From positions 1-59,739 of the forward strand of contig JAJRVM010000237.1 of assembly GCA_024277285.1 (NCBI GenBank): 59,739 bases of DNA. The letters run 5' to 3'. The position numbers were made by a program, and so were the translations under genes. This document shows positions 1 through 7,618 of this stretch, one piece after another. The DNA is from Planctomycetota bacterium. Lineage in GTDB: Bacteria > Planctomycetota > Planctomycetia > Pirellulales > Pirellulaceae. The notes under the pieces are model-generated. The model did not search any database, had not been told where the DNA came from, and was given only the letters and a program-made list of their open reading frames with translations. How positions within the stretch are numbered: position 1 is the first letter of the stretch; each line of letters opens with the position of its first letter.

Positions 1-157
1 CATGTTGCTCGATCAGTGGTCGCAGACGCTGCACTTCGGTGTGGACGTTTGCCTTTTGGCCGTTACCGAGCAACAGGACTCGCAACGCGCGTTGGTCCCC
101 GCGCCATGCAGGATCTTGCGTTCCCCGACTGTGCCCCACATCGGCCCATTGACTCAT
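1..157 (-). CDS. nadK: NAD kinase, N-terminal part (runs off the window)
   Basis: This is the first 52 codons of a gene that leaves the window at base 1. It begins with ATG at 157-155, two bases after the TAG stop of dxs, so the two are almost certainly co-transcribed and probably translationally coupled. The translation starts MSQWADVGHSRG and contains RVLLLGNGQKANV followed by VQRLRPLIEQH, which resembles the N-terminal part of planctomycete NAD kinases (ATP-dependent phosphorylation of NAD to NADP). The catalytic GGDG motif lies outside the window, so the call rests on the N-terminus and on the common dxs-nadK neighbourhood. Moderately sure. Confidence 0.6.
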   Translation of the reverse strand, partial: MSQWADVGHSRGTQDPAWRGDQRALRVLLLGNGQKANVHTEVQRLRPLIEQH

Positions 158-159
158 GG

Positions 160-2103
160 CTAGCTCGATTCATTACCTTGCATGTCAGCACCTGGACCAC
201 ATTTCGAGTCACTCGCCGAATCTTCCAGACAAGCGACCAACTGGCGGCAAGCGCGGGCGATCCCTGGCGCGTCGAGTTGCAGATCGGCCAACAACTCGGC
301 GCGCTCCCCATGTTCGATGAACTGATCGGGGATCCCCAATCGCCGTAGACGTCGGGTGTCGAGTTCCAGTTCGTTCGCACACTCCAAGACGGCGCTGCCG
401 AACCCGCCAGCAAGCGTTCCCTCTTCGACCGTAAGCACGAAGGAACACTCCATGAACGCGCGGCGAATCAGGTCACGATCTAGTGGCTTAACGAAACGCG
501 CATTCACCACGCCCACCTCGACACCTTGCTGGCCAAGTGTATTGGCTGCTTGAACACAATCATTCAACAAGGTCCCGCAACAGAGAATCACGCCGTCTTT
601 GCCCCATCGCAACACTTCGGCCCGGCCCAGCTCGACCGGAGCAACATCGCGCGAGATCGACGCCACCGAAGCCTTGGGATAGCGAATGGCACAAGGAGCA
701 TCGTGGTGCACGGCAAAGTCGAGCATCGCCGGGACATCGGCTGCATCCCCGGGAGCCATGACGACGATTTGCGGAAATGCGCGCATGTAGACCAGATCAA
801 AGACACCGTGATGGGTCGGGCCGTCCGGCCCCGTCAATCCGGCTCGGTCGATTGCAAAGACGACCGGCAACTCCTGTAAGGCAACTTCCTGAAAAATCTG
901 GTCGTAGGCACGCTGCAAGAACGTGCTGTAAATGTCGACGACCGGTCGCATGCCACTCTTTGCCAACCCCGCCGCAAACGCAACCGCATGTGACTCACAG
1001 ATTCCCGTGTCAAAGAACCGATCGGGAAACTCTTCGCGAACCGGTTCCAACTTATTCCCCTGGCACATCGCCGCCGTAATTACCGCGACGCGCACATCAC
1101 GACGCATTTGGTCCAGTAGCGCATCACGCATGCAAACCGTATAGCTGCGGCTCTTTCCCACCTTCTTCGTAACGACCGTGCCCGCCTCATTGACAAACAC
1201 CGGTGGCGTGTGGAAATAGGTGGGATCATCTTCAGCCGGTCGAAACCCGCGTCCCTTTTCCGTGACGACATGGAGCAAGACCGGATCGTCCGATTTCCTG
1301 ACCATATGGAAATACTTGCGCAACAGCGCGATGTTATGACCGTCGATCGGCCCAATGTAGCGGAATCCAAGATCTTCAAACAACATGCCCCCATGCAATC
1401 CCGCCTTGATCCCCTCCTTCAATTGCGCCAGGAACCGTTCAGCCGGGTCGCCCAAGACAGGCATCATGCTCAACGCTCGCACTACTTCGGTCTTCAAGCC
1501 GGTATAGACCGGGTTGGTGCGAAGACGATCGAGATAGTCCGCGGTCCCGCCAACGCGTGGACAGATTGACATCTTGTTGTCATTCAGAATCATCAGCAGC
1601 TTCTTTTTCATGCCACCAACGTGGTTCATCGCCTCGAACACCATTCCTGACGAAAACGCACCATCGCCAATCACCGCGACGGCATGCCGGTCCGACTGGC
1701 CGGACAACTGATCCCCCACGCTGAGCCCCAAGACCGTCGATACACTCGCGCCGGCATGTCCCGTCATGAACAGGTCGTAAAGGCTCTCGGCCGGGTTGGG
1801 ATATCCCATCAGGCCGCCACGCGTTCGAATGCCCGAGAACTCGTGATAACGCCCCGTCACCAACTTGTGTGGATAAATCTGGTGCCCCGTGTCCCAGATC
1901 AGCCGATCACGCGAAAAATCGAAGACGCTATGCAACGCCAAACAAAGCTCGACCACGCCCAGGTTGGACGCAAAATGGGCCGGCCGAGTGCTCAGTAAAT
2001 TACACAGCACCTCGCGAATCTCTTCGGCCAACTGGTCCAACTCGCCCAGCGACATGTCATGCAACTGTCGCGCCGATTCGATCTTGGATAGAAGTGGATG
2101 CAT
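160..2103 (-). CDS. dxs: 1-deoxy-D-xylulose-5-phosphate synthase
   Basis: Thiamine-diphosphate enzyme that condenses pyruvate and glyceraldehyde 3-phosphate, the first step of the MEP isoprenoid pathway. The 647-residue product has the full family layout: DTGHQIYPHKLVTGR near residue 71, the ThDP/Mg motif GDGAFSSG near 146, GPIDGHN and HVVTEKGRGF in the middle, then the pyrimidine-binding domain with GLTGPDGPTHHG. I chose ATG 2103 (MHPLLSKIE), which lies 4 bases after the ispA stop; the frame stays open upstream to a TTG at 2232, but that stretch overlaps ispA and is not family-like. It lies between ispA, which uses its downstream products, and nadK. It ends in TAG. Confidence 0.95.
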   Translation of the reverse strand: MHPLLSKIESARQLHDMSLGELDQLAEEIREVLCNLLSTRPAHFASNLGVVELCLALHSVFDFSRDRLIWDTGHQIYPHKLVTGRYHEFSGIRTRGGLMGYPNPAESLYDLFMTGHAGASVSTVLGLSVGDQLSGQSDRHAVAVIGDGAFSSGMVFEAMNHVGGMKKKLLMILNDNKMSICPRVGGTADYLDRLRTNPVYTGLKTEVVRALSMMPVLGDPAERFLAQLKEGIKAGLHGGMLFEDLGFRYIGPIDGHNIALLRKYFHMVRKSDDPVLLHVVTEKGRGFRPAEDDPTYFHTPPVFVNEAGTVVTKKVGKSRSYTVCMRDALLDQMRRDVRVAVITAAMCQGNKLEPVREEFPDRFFDTGICESHAVAFAAGLAKSGMRPVVDIYSTFLQRAYDQIFQEVALQELPVVFAIDRAGLTGPDGPTHHGVFDLVYMRAFPQIVVMAPGDAADVPAMLDFAVHHDAPCAIRYPKASVASISRDVAPVELGRAEVLRWGKDGVILCCGTLLNDCVQAANTLGQQGVEVGVVNARFVKPLDRDLIRRAFMECSFVLTVEEGTLAGGFGSAVLECANELELDTRRLRRLGIPDQFIEHGERAELLADLQLDAPGIARACRQLVACLEDSASDSKCGPGADMQGNESS

Positions 2104-2107
2104 AAAC

Positions 2108-2989
2108 TTACCGACTTCGTTGAAGCACGTACCGAGCCAGCGAAGCGAGCTGTGCTGACCGGTCCTGAAACGGCGACAATGCCGCCAACGACTCGTCCAC
2201 AAGTCGCTGGGCCTCGCGTTCACTCTCCTCAAGCCCCAGGATCGAGGGAAACGTCAGTTTGCCACGCGCCGAGTCTTTGCCCAGTCGTTTACCCATCGCG
2301 ATCTCGTCCCCACGCAGATCGAGGATATCATCCACAATCTGAAAGGCTACTCCAAGATTATTGCCATACGCACCCAGGGCCGCCAATTGTTCATCGGTCC
2401 CTTGAGCCACGAGCCCGCCGAGTCGCAAGGAAACGTTGATCATCGCGCCCGTCTTGCGACGATGAATCGCTTCAAGCAATGCAAGTCCACCACCTTGAAA
2501 CTCCGCCTGAATGTCGTCCACCTGGCCACCGACCATGCCGGAAGGCCCCGCCGCACGGCCCAACGCAGCACAACAGTCGGCCGCGACTCGTGGTGGGTCA
2601 ATATCGCGCGCTAACACTTCAAATGCCATCGTCTGCAGCGCATCGCCCGCCAGAATCGCCATCGCCTCGCCAAATTGGGCGTGACAGCTGGGACGACCAC
2701 GCCGCAGGTCGTCGTCGTCCATCGCCGGCAAGTCGTCGTGGATTAGTGAATATGCGTGCACCATTTCAACCGCACAAGCCGCCGGCAACGCCCCCTGATG
2801 CTCAGAACCGCACGCCTCGGCAGCCATTAACACCAGCAACGGCCGCAAACGTTTGCCCGGACCAAGTAAGCTGTGCCGCATCGCCGCGCGCAATGACTGC
2901 GGACAATCCACGTCGCATTCCACATACCGGTCGAGTGCCTGATCTATCTGCGAACGCAACTTGCGTGAATATTCGACGAACGCCTTCAT
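2108..2989 (-). CDS. ispA: Polyprenyl (farnesyl/geranylgeranyl) diphosphate synthase
   Basis: Head-to-tail prenyltransferase that elongates allylic diphosphates with isopentenyl diphosphate. The 293-residue protein shows GPGKRLRPLL near residue 43, the first Asp-rich motif DDLPAMDDDD from residue 85 and the second, FQIVDDILD, around 217-224. These are the two Mg-diphosphate binding sites of the family. Chain length (C15 or C20) cannot be read with certainty. The gene stops 4 bases before dxs, forming an isoprenoid pair. About 700 bp of repeat-filled DNA separates it from xseB, unlike the tight spacing downstream. Stop codon is TAA. Confidence 0.93.
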   Translation of the reverse strand: MKAFVEYSRKLRSQIDQALDRYVECDVDCPQSLRAAMRHSLLGPGKRLRPLLVLMAAEACGSEHQGALPAACAVEMVHAYSLIHDDLPAMDDDDLRRGRPSCHAQFGEAMAILAGDALQTMAFEVLARDIDPPRVAADCCAALGRAAGPSGMVGGQVDDIQAEFQGGGLALLEAIHRRKTGAMINVSLRLGGLVAQGTDEQLAALGAYGNNLGVAFQIVDDILDLRGDEIAMGKRLGKDSARGKLTFPSILGLEESEREAQRLVDESLAALSPFQDRSAQLASLARYVLQRSR

Positions 2990-3703
2990 GAATTCCTGAA
3001 TCAGTCCCTGCTTGCTAGCCAGCCAAAAATCGCCCGAGAATTACCGCCACAACGGGCTTACCAATACGTCGCATGTTTCTCTTCGCACCACCGGCAGCAA
3101 GACCGTGGTCGCTGGGTCGCTCCCGAATCCACCACTGCGAAGCCCAAACCTGCCTGACTCAAGAGCCCCCCAACTTATGAGGGGACGCGACACGGCTCTA
3201 TTATTCTAACATGGGGCGATGCGTTAACCCAACGGGGCTCGGCCAAGAAGATGCGGCTCGAATAGTAAGCGTTCACGGCCTCTGGCCGTGAACGCTTACG
3301 CCGTCGTTTCATATCGGTTTTTTGTTCCAGTCCCGAAGGGACGTCCCTATACGAGCCCAGGGTGGAGTCGGCGTGAGCGCAGCGATCGCCGCGCAACCCT
3401 GGGTTGCGAACAACATCACCGTCAAACCCCGCAGGGGTGGCCCCAAAACAGTTAGGAACGCCCCATACGGGGCTTTTGGGTTGCGTAGGAAGGCTACCCA
3501 GGGTTACGCCAATGCTCGCAAACCTCGCATTGGCTGCACCCTGGGCTCGTCTAGGGCTGTGCCTTCGGCACGTAGCGGACCATAACAAAAATCGAAGCGC
3601 GTGAACGGTTACCTCGAATACAAGCGTGTTCAACGTGGTGGAAACGGCTCCCTGCCGCTCCCTATCAACGACGCGACGAGAGACTCGAACGGCAGACGCG
3701 GCA
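2990..3703. other. Repeat-filled gap inside the xseAB-ispA-dxs cluster
   Basis: I see no credible gene here. The stretch holds a perfect hairpin with 16-bp arms (3265-3280 and 3284-3299, loop TCT) and, from about 3319 to 3590, a cluster of short palindromes: GAAGGGACGTCCC, a CCCAGGGT...ACCCTGGG pair, CCCGCAGGGG, CCCATACGGGG, a second inverted CCCAGGG/CCCTGGG pair and TGCCTTCGGCA. The motif GTGAACGGTTAC at about 3601 recurs near other gene ends of the window (for example about 12616 in reverse, and 38018 in part). It interrupts an otherwise compact gene cluster. Confidence 0.7.
3265..3299. repeat. Perfect 16-bp-arm hairpin
   Basis: Arms GTAAGCGTTCACGGCC and its exact reverse complement are separated by TCT. 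No T-run follows directly on either strand; on the plus strand TTTTTT comes about 17 bases later. It may be an extragenic palindrome rather than a terminator. Confidence 0.75.
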
Positions 3704-4078
3704 CTAGAACAGCGTTCCCGTATCGTCCGTTCCGGCCGGCGCGTCGTCATCGCGGCGCGGGCGCGAACGGCGACGGCCGCGCGCTGCCTGCTTCTGCTCT
3801 AGCGACATGTCGGCCTCGCCAAACGGCTCGCTCTGCACCTCGCCGTTTTCGTCAACTCCGGCCAAAAGTTCAATCTTGCGCTGAGCACGTTCGAGTTGAC
3901 GATAACACTGCTTCAAGTACTTGATTCCTTTTTCGTACTGAGCCAGGGATTCGTCGAGTCCCAACTGGCCACCTTCCAGACGCGCCACTGTCTGTTCAAG
4001 CTGCGCCATGGCCATTTCAAATGTCGGCTGATCCGCCGGCGAGGAATCGCTCCGCTTCACTTTTTTCTTAGCCATCAT
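3704..4078 (-). CDS. xseB: Exodeoxyribonuclease VII small subunit
   Basis: Small helical subunit of ExoVII, which degrades single-stranded DNA together with XseA. The 124-residue protein carries the family core FEMAMAQLEQTVARLEGG...LGLDESLAQYEKGIKYLKQCYRQLERAQRKIELL at about residues 20-75, followed by an acidic then Arg-rich tail (RGRRRSRPRRDDD) longer than the usual 70-80-residue family length. Three start codons occur in a row (TTG 4081, ATG 4078, ATG 4075); 4078 is preferred because AAGG lies 6 bases upstream. That AAGG sits at the edge of an ATGACGAA-type repeat that fills the space between xseA and xseB. Confidence 0.9.
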   Translation of the reverse strand: MMAKKKVKRSDSSPADQPTFEMAMAQLEQTVARLEGGQLGLDESLAQYEKGIKYLKQCYRQLERAQRKIELLAGVDENGEVQSEPFGEADMSLEQKQAARGRRRSRPRRDDDAPAGTDDTGTLF

Positions 4079-4086
4079 CAATTGCC

Positions 4087-4134
4087 TTCGTCATTCGTGC
4101 TTCATTCGTCATTGGGTATTTCGTCATTCGTGCT
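4087..4134 (-). repeat. ATGACGAA-family dispersed repeat, copy 1
   Basis: On the minus strand the stretch reads as repeated GACGAATGACGAA units with the linker ATACCCAATGACG. It lies between xseA and xseB, directly upstream of the xseB ribosome site. Related copies are at 14032-14090, 52246-52285 and 59429-59480. Confidence 0.7.
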
Positions 4135-4271
4135 TGCCGGGACGGCGCTGCACCAGTCTAACGTCACAGTCTAAAGGCCAAGTCAACCTCTGCCCGCGGC
4201 TGGTATGTTGTGCTCGCTCGGAGCGAAGACACGCCGCTCGAGTTTCTCACAACTTGGTCCGAGCGTGTTTT

Positions 4272-4304
4272 GTGATTAGCGTTCATCAGCGTTCATCAGC
4301 GGTT
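4272..4304 (+). repeat. GTTCATCAGCGG-family repeat at the xseA 3' end
   Basis: The motif GCGTTCATCA is repeated twice and followed by GCGGTT. A similar string is at about 57375-57407. It overlaps the xseA stop codon, so the repeat defines the C-terminus of that protein. Confidence 0.55.
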
Positions 4305-5547
4305 CCTGGTCTAGTTCCACCGATTCGACGCGGCTAGTGGAGCTCCCCTGAGCGTATCGGGTGACCAGCCGATCGCCCACATTCAATTCACTGGCATCGC
4401 GTACAACGGTCCCATCACCGTCACGTTGCGTCACACTATACCCACGTGCCAGCACCGCCAATGGACTTAACGATTCGAGTTGTCCGGCCTGCGCTTGCAC
4501 CGACTGCTGCGCGTTCCGCAAAGCCACGTGGCTGGCACGCGTAGCACGTTCGTGCAATTCGTCCAGTCGGCGTTCCCACTGGCGCACCCGTTCCAACGGC
4601 TGGCGGAAAACACGCCGGCTGGCGATCGCGTCAAGCCGCGCACGCGCCGCATCTGCCGCCGATTTCAAGGCTGCGGCAAGACGTGAATAAAGGTGGTTAA
4701 GTGAGGTGCGCATTTCCTCCGATGATGGCACGACTTGTTGAGCCGCCTCGGTTGGCGTCAGGGCACGCACGTCCGCAACCAAATCGGCCAGCGTAACATC
4801 AATCTCGTGCCCGATGGCAGACACGACCGGGATTTGCGAGGCAAAGATGGCGCGCACGACAGCTTCTTCATTGAAACACCAGAGGTCTTCCATGCTTCCG
4901 CCACCGCGCGTGACCACAACCACATCGAACGCGGGTTGCAAGCGATTGACCAACTCGATCGCACGCGCGATCTCCGGCCCCGCGCCCGCACCCTGCACGC
5001 GTGTCGGCACGATCATCACGTCCACACCTTGCCAGCGTTGCCGTACTACTTCTAGAAAATCGCGAATCGCCGCGCCCGTCGGACTCGTCACCACTGCCAC
5101 GCGGCGCGGAAACGGCGGCAACGGTTGCTTGTGCCGCGCGTCAAACAGCCCTTCCGCAGTCAGCTTCTTCTGTAACGCACGCAACCGTTGTTCCAAGGAT
5201 CCCAGCCCACGCGGCTCGATCTGACGAATCACGAGCTGGTAGCTGCCGCGTGGCAAATAGACATCAATGCTGCCGCGGCAGACCACTTGCTGACCGTCCG
5301 CCAAGTCAAAGTCCAGCCGATTGGCCACGCCACGCCACATGACCGCGCGGATCTGCGACTGATCGTCCTTCAACGTCATATAAACATGACCGCTGCGTGG
5401 GCGTGCCAAGTCAGTGACTTCGCCAACCACCCAAACGGTCGGAAACGCCGACTCCAACATTTGCTTGATATGGCTGGTCAACTGCGCAATCGACAATGGC
5501 TGCTGTTGCTCAGCACGCTCTCCCAACGGCACGTCATTCCCAACCAT
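4276..5547 (-). CDS. xseA: Exodeoxyribonuclease VII large subunit
   Basis: Catalytic subunit of ExoVII. The 423-residue protein has the N-terminal OB-fold (LSIAQLTSHIKQMLESAFPTVWVVGEVTD, residues about 18-110) and the catalytic core with FPRRVAVVTSPTGAAIRDF, VIVPTRVQGAGA and VVTRGGGSMEDLWCFNEE, then IPVVSAIGHEIDVTLADLVAD and the C-terminal helical region. ATG 5547 (MVGNDVPLG) is chosen because the open frame above it is repeat-like. It sits between dapF and xseB on the same strand. Its last codons run into a GATTAGCGTTCATCAGCGG-type dispersed repeat that also supplies the TAA stop. Confidence 0.94.
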   Translation of the reverse strand: MVGNDVPLGERAEQQQPLSIAQLTSHIKQMLESAFPTVWVVGEVTDLARPRSGHVYMTLKDDQSQIRAVMWRGVANRLDFDLADGQQVVCRGSIDVYLPRGSYQLVIRQIEPRGLGSLEQRLRALQKKLTAEGLFDARHKQPLPPFPRRVAVVTSPTGAAIRDFLEVVRQRWQGVDVMIVPTRVQGAGAGPEIARAIELVNRLQPAFDVVVVTRGGGSMEDLWCFNEEAVVRAIFASQIPVVSAIGHEIDVTLADLVADVRALTPTEAAQQVVPSSEEMRTSLNHLYSRLAAALKSAADAARARLDAIASRRVFRQPLERVRQWERRLDELHERATRASHVALRNAQQSVQAQAGQLESLSPLAVLARGYSVTQRDGDGTVVRDASELNVGDRLVTRYAQGSSTSRVESVELDQEPLMNADER

Positions 5548-5750
5548 AACCGAGTGTCCTCTTCGAGTTGCCTCTGCGGCCTTTATTCGAGTGTCATTTT
5601 CGACTCGCCACAACACGGCTGGCGCAATGACAGGGCTGAGTCACGGACAAGCCGTGCGACCAAATCGCTATTGCCAGCTATCACTCGACCTGCCTCTCAG
5701 ATCCGACCATGCCAATACTCACAGAGCATTCCATGGCCACCCACAGCGTT

Positions 5751-5787
5751 CTGGACTCTGGACTCTGGACTCTGGACTCTGGACTCA
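5751..5787. repeat. Tandem CTGGACT heptamer (about 5 copies)
   Basis: CTGGACT is repeated in tandem immediately downstream of dapF and contributes its TGA stop (5787-5785). A short relative, AGACTCTGGACTCTCG, is at about 20089-20104, just after the alpha/beta hydrolase gene. Confidence 0.8.
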
Positions 5788-6648
5788 GTCGGCATCCGGC
5801 CATTCACCTTGAAACACCTCGACCGCGGCACCCGTCATGAAGACATGATTGCTGGTCGCCTCCCATTGCAACTCCAGGTCACCGCCGCGCAAGTGATTCA
5901 GTATCCGGCGTTCGGTCCGCCCCGACAGTACGCCCGCCACACAGACGGCGCTGGCGCCGGTTCCGCACGCCAACGTCTCACCCGAGCCACGTTCCCAGGT
6001 ACGCTGCCGAACCACCGTCTTGGAGACAACCTCTACGAACTCAACGTTGACTCGACTCGGAAAACGCGGATCACCTTCAATTTTCGGGCCCAAGCCCAAC
6101 ACCAAGTCGTCGGTCGCCTCGTCGACAAACACAACGCAATGCGGGTTGCCCATCGAAACAGTCGTCACCTGCAAGATCGTGCCGTCGATCTCCAACGGTT
6201 GATTGACAACCTGACCACCGGCCGCTGGATCGCCGGCAAGCGTCGTCGGGATCTCCTGTGACTGAAGAATAGGGCTCCCCATGTCGACACGCACACGTTG
6301 CACCGTCGCGGTGGACGCATCCAACTCCAATTCCAGATCCAACACTCCCGCACCGGTCTCGATGCGCAAGGTCTTGCGCCGACATAGCGCGTGATCGTAC
6401 ACGTATTTGGCGACACAGCGGATCCCGTTGCCACACATCTCCGATTCGGAACCATCCGCATTGAACATCTGCATACGTGCATCGGCCACGGACGATGGAT
6501 GAATGAGGATCAACCCATCGCCTCCCACACCGAGGTGGCGGTCGGCAATACGGCATGCCAGCGCTGCGGGATCGGCAGGCGGTGGCGTGGCAAAACAATC
6601 GACATAGACATAGTCGTTGCCCGCACCGTGCATTTTCGTGAATCGCAT
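5785..6648 (-). CDS. dapF: Diaminopimelate epimerase
   Basis: PLP-independent racemase converting LL- to meso-diaminopimelate for lysine and peptidoglycan. The 287-residue protein begins [17 protein letters not shown] (ATG 6648) and has both active-site cysteines: EMCGNGIRC in the N-terminal lobe and [11 protein letters not shown] in the C-terminal lobe, plus [10 protein letters not shown]. Its presence fits the view that planctomycetes keep a DAP peptidoglycan pathway. It is 237 bp upstream of xseA on the same strand; the intervening DNA contains the CTGGACT tandem repeat, so co-transcription is possible but unproven. Confidence 0.95.
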   Translation of the reverse strand: MRFTKMHGAGNDYVYVDCFATPPPADPAALACRIADRHLGVGGDGLILIHPSSVADARMQMFNADGSESEMCGNGIRCVAKYVYDHALCRRKTLRIETGAGVLDLELELDASTATVQRVRVDMGSPILQSQEIPTTLAGDPAAGGQVVNQPLEIDGTILQVTTVSMGNPHCVVFVDEATDDLVLGLGPKIEGDPRFPSRVNVEFVEVVSKTVVRQRTWERGSGETLACGTGASAVCVAGVLSGRTERRILNHLRGGDLELQWEATSNHVFMTGAAVEVFQGEWPDAD

Positions 6649-6718
6649 TGAGCGTCGTTCCCACAAGGTTTCCGCAGACGTATCTGTTTAGCCGATCGCA
6701 ACGTTTGCCTAAGTCAGC

Positions 6719-6747
6719 GACCCCTACGGGCTTGCCCCGTAGGTGAA
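6719..6747 (-). repeat. REP-like covarying hairpin, element 1 left
   Basis: Read on the minus strand: flank TTCACC, stem TACGGG/CCCGTA, loop GCAAG, flank GGGGTC. Paired with the inverted copy at 6859-6887. Confidence 0.85.
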
Positions 6748-6783
6748 CGAGTTTTGCCAGCTAAGACGCCGATACCCATAACT

Positions 6784-6826
6784 CCCGCCCTCTCCCCACC
6801 GCCTTCGGCGGTGGGGAGAGGGCGGG
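6784..6826. repeat. Perfect 20-bp-arm hairpin inside element 1
   Basis: Arms 6784-6803 and 6807-6826 are exact reverse complements with loop TTC; the core is CCCCACCGCC/GGCGGTGGGG. The same kind of structure sits inside element 2 at 30304-30347. Confidence 0.85.
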
Positions 6827-6858
6827 GGGAAGGCGTCGTTTCTAGCCCAATAAACTTC

Positions 6859-6887
6859 TTCACCCACCGCACAAGGCGGTGGGGATC
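6859..6887 (+). repeat. REP-like covarying hairpin, element 1 right
   Basis: Flank TTCACC, stem CACCGC/GCGGTG, loop ACAAG, flank GGGATC. Confidence 0.85.
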
Positions 6888-7066
6888 GCTCCACAGCCAA
6901 CCAAACCTCGCTGCACGTTCAACTTCATTTGGGTAAACTGTTACCCGCAGACCGGTTTCGTGTCCCTATCGAGCTATCTCCAAACGGAAATAGGGCACCG
7001 TCAGATGCGGCCGAGGTCTTACGATAGCAGGCCAGTCGAAACAATCACATGCGGAAACGGCGTTCC

Positions 7067-7405
7067 TCAACCACTCAGGTCAAGTTGGCCACCCTTTTGC
7101 CCAGATGGATCCTTGCCACGTGGTTGCTGCTCCGTGGCATCTTCCTGTTCCGGCTCACCTTTATCGAGTTCACCTTCCTCAGACGCAACCTCCCACAAGC
7201 GGCGGCCATCGGCGTCGCGATCCGCCGTCTCTTCGTCCTGCTCGGTCTGGCCAACTCCCGAGGCGTTCTCGGCTTTTTCGTTCGCTTGCGTTTGGCGGGC
7301 ATGATCCGCCGTCTCCTGCTGAGCTCGATTCACCTCAGAGCCTTGCCCCTGGGCGAGTGGCGAGCCGGCAGCGCTGCCGATCATCCCCATCGGTCCGATA
7401 CTCAT
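7067..7405 (-). CDS. Small conserved planctomycete protein, unknown function
   Basis: A 112-residue hydrophilic protein starting MSIGPMGMIGSAAGSPLAQ and ending DPSGQKGGQLDLSG. The middle is rich in Gln, Glu, Asp and Ala (QQETADHARQTQANEKAEN, then an acidic stretch), likely helical or disordered, with no membrane segment or catalytic motif. The start is secure: a strong GGGAGG site lies 6 bases before ATG 7405. The sequence style is one I associate with a small family confined to planctomycetes; no function is known to me. It lies downstream of the AsmA-like gene on the same strand. Confidence 0.75.
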   Translation of the reverse strand: MSIGPMGMIGSAAGSPLAQGQGSEVNRAQQETADHARQTQANEKAENASGVGQTEQDEETADRDADGRRLWEVASEEGELDKGEPEQEDATEQQPRGKDPSGQKGGQLDLSG

Positions 7406-7618
7406 GCGTCACCTCCCATGATCAAATTTGACGTCAGCACTCCCCCCTCTCTGAGGTATCGACCACCACATCCGATGCTCGAAACCGGAAACGCGAAACT
7501 CGCTCAAGACTCACTTCGGCGAGTCCGCAGATCTTGCACAACACGAATAACCCGTGAAGACCGCTGGGCGGCTTCGTGACGCCGTCCACCTAATCAACAC
7601 GGCATAGCAACACTCCGG

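Larger units (their letters stand above)
6649..7066. other. Gap carrying a complete hairpin-pair element
   Basis: No gene seen. It holds two 29-bp REP-like hairpins in opposite orientation (6719-6747 and 6859-6887) around a perfect 20-bp-arm hairpin (6784-6826). Confidence 0.7.
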
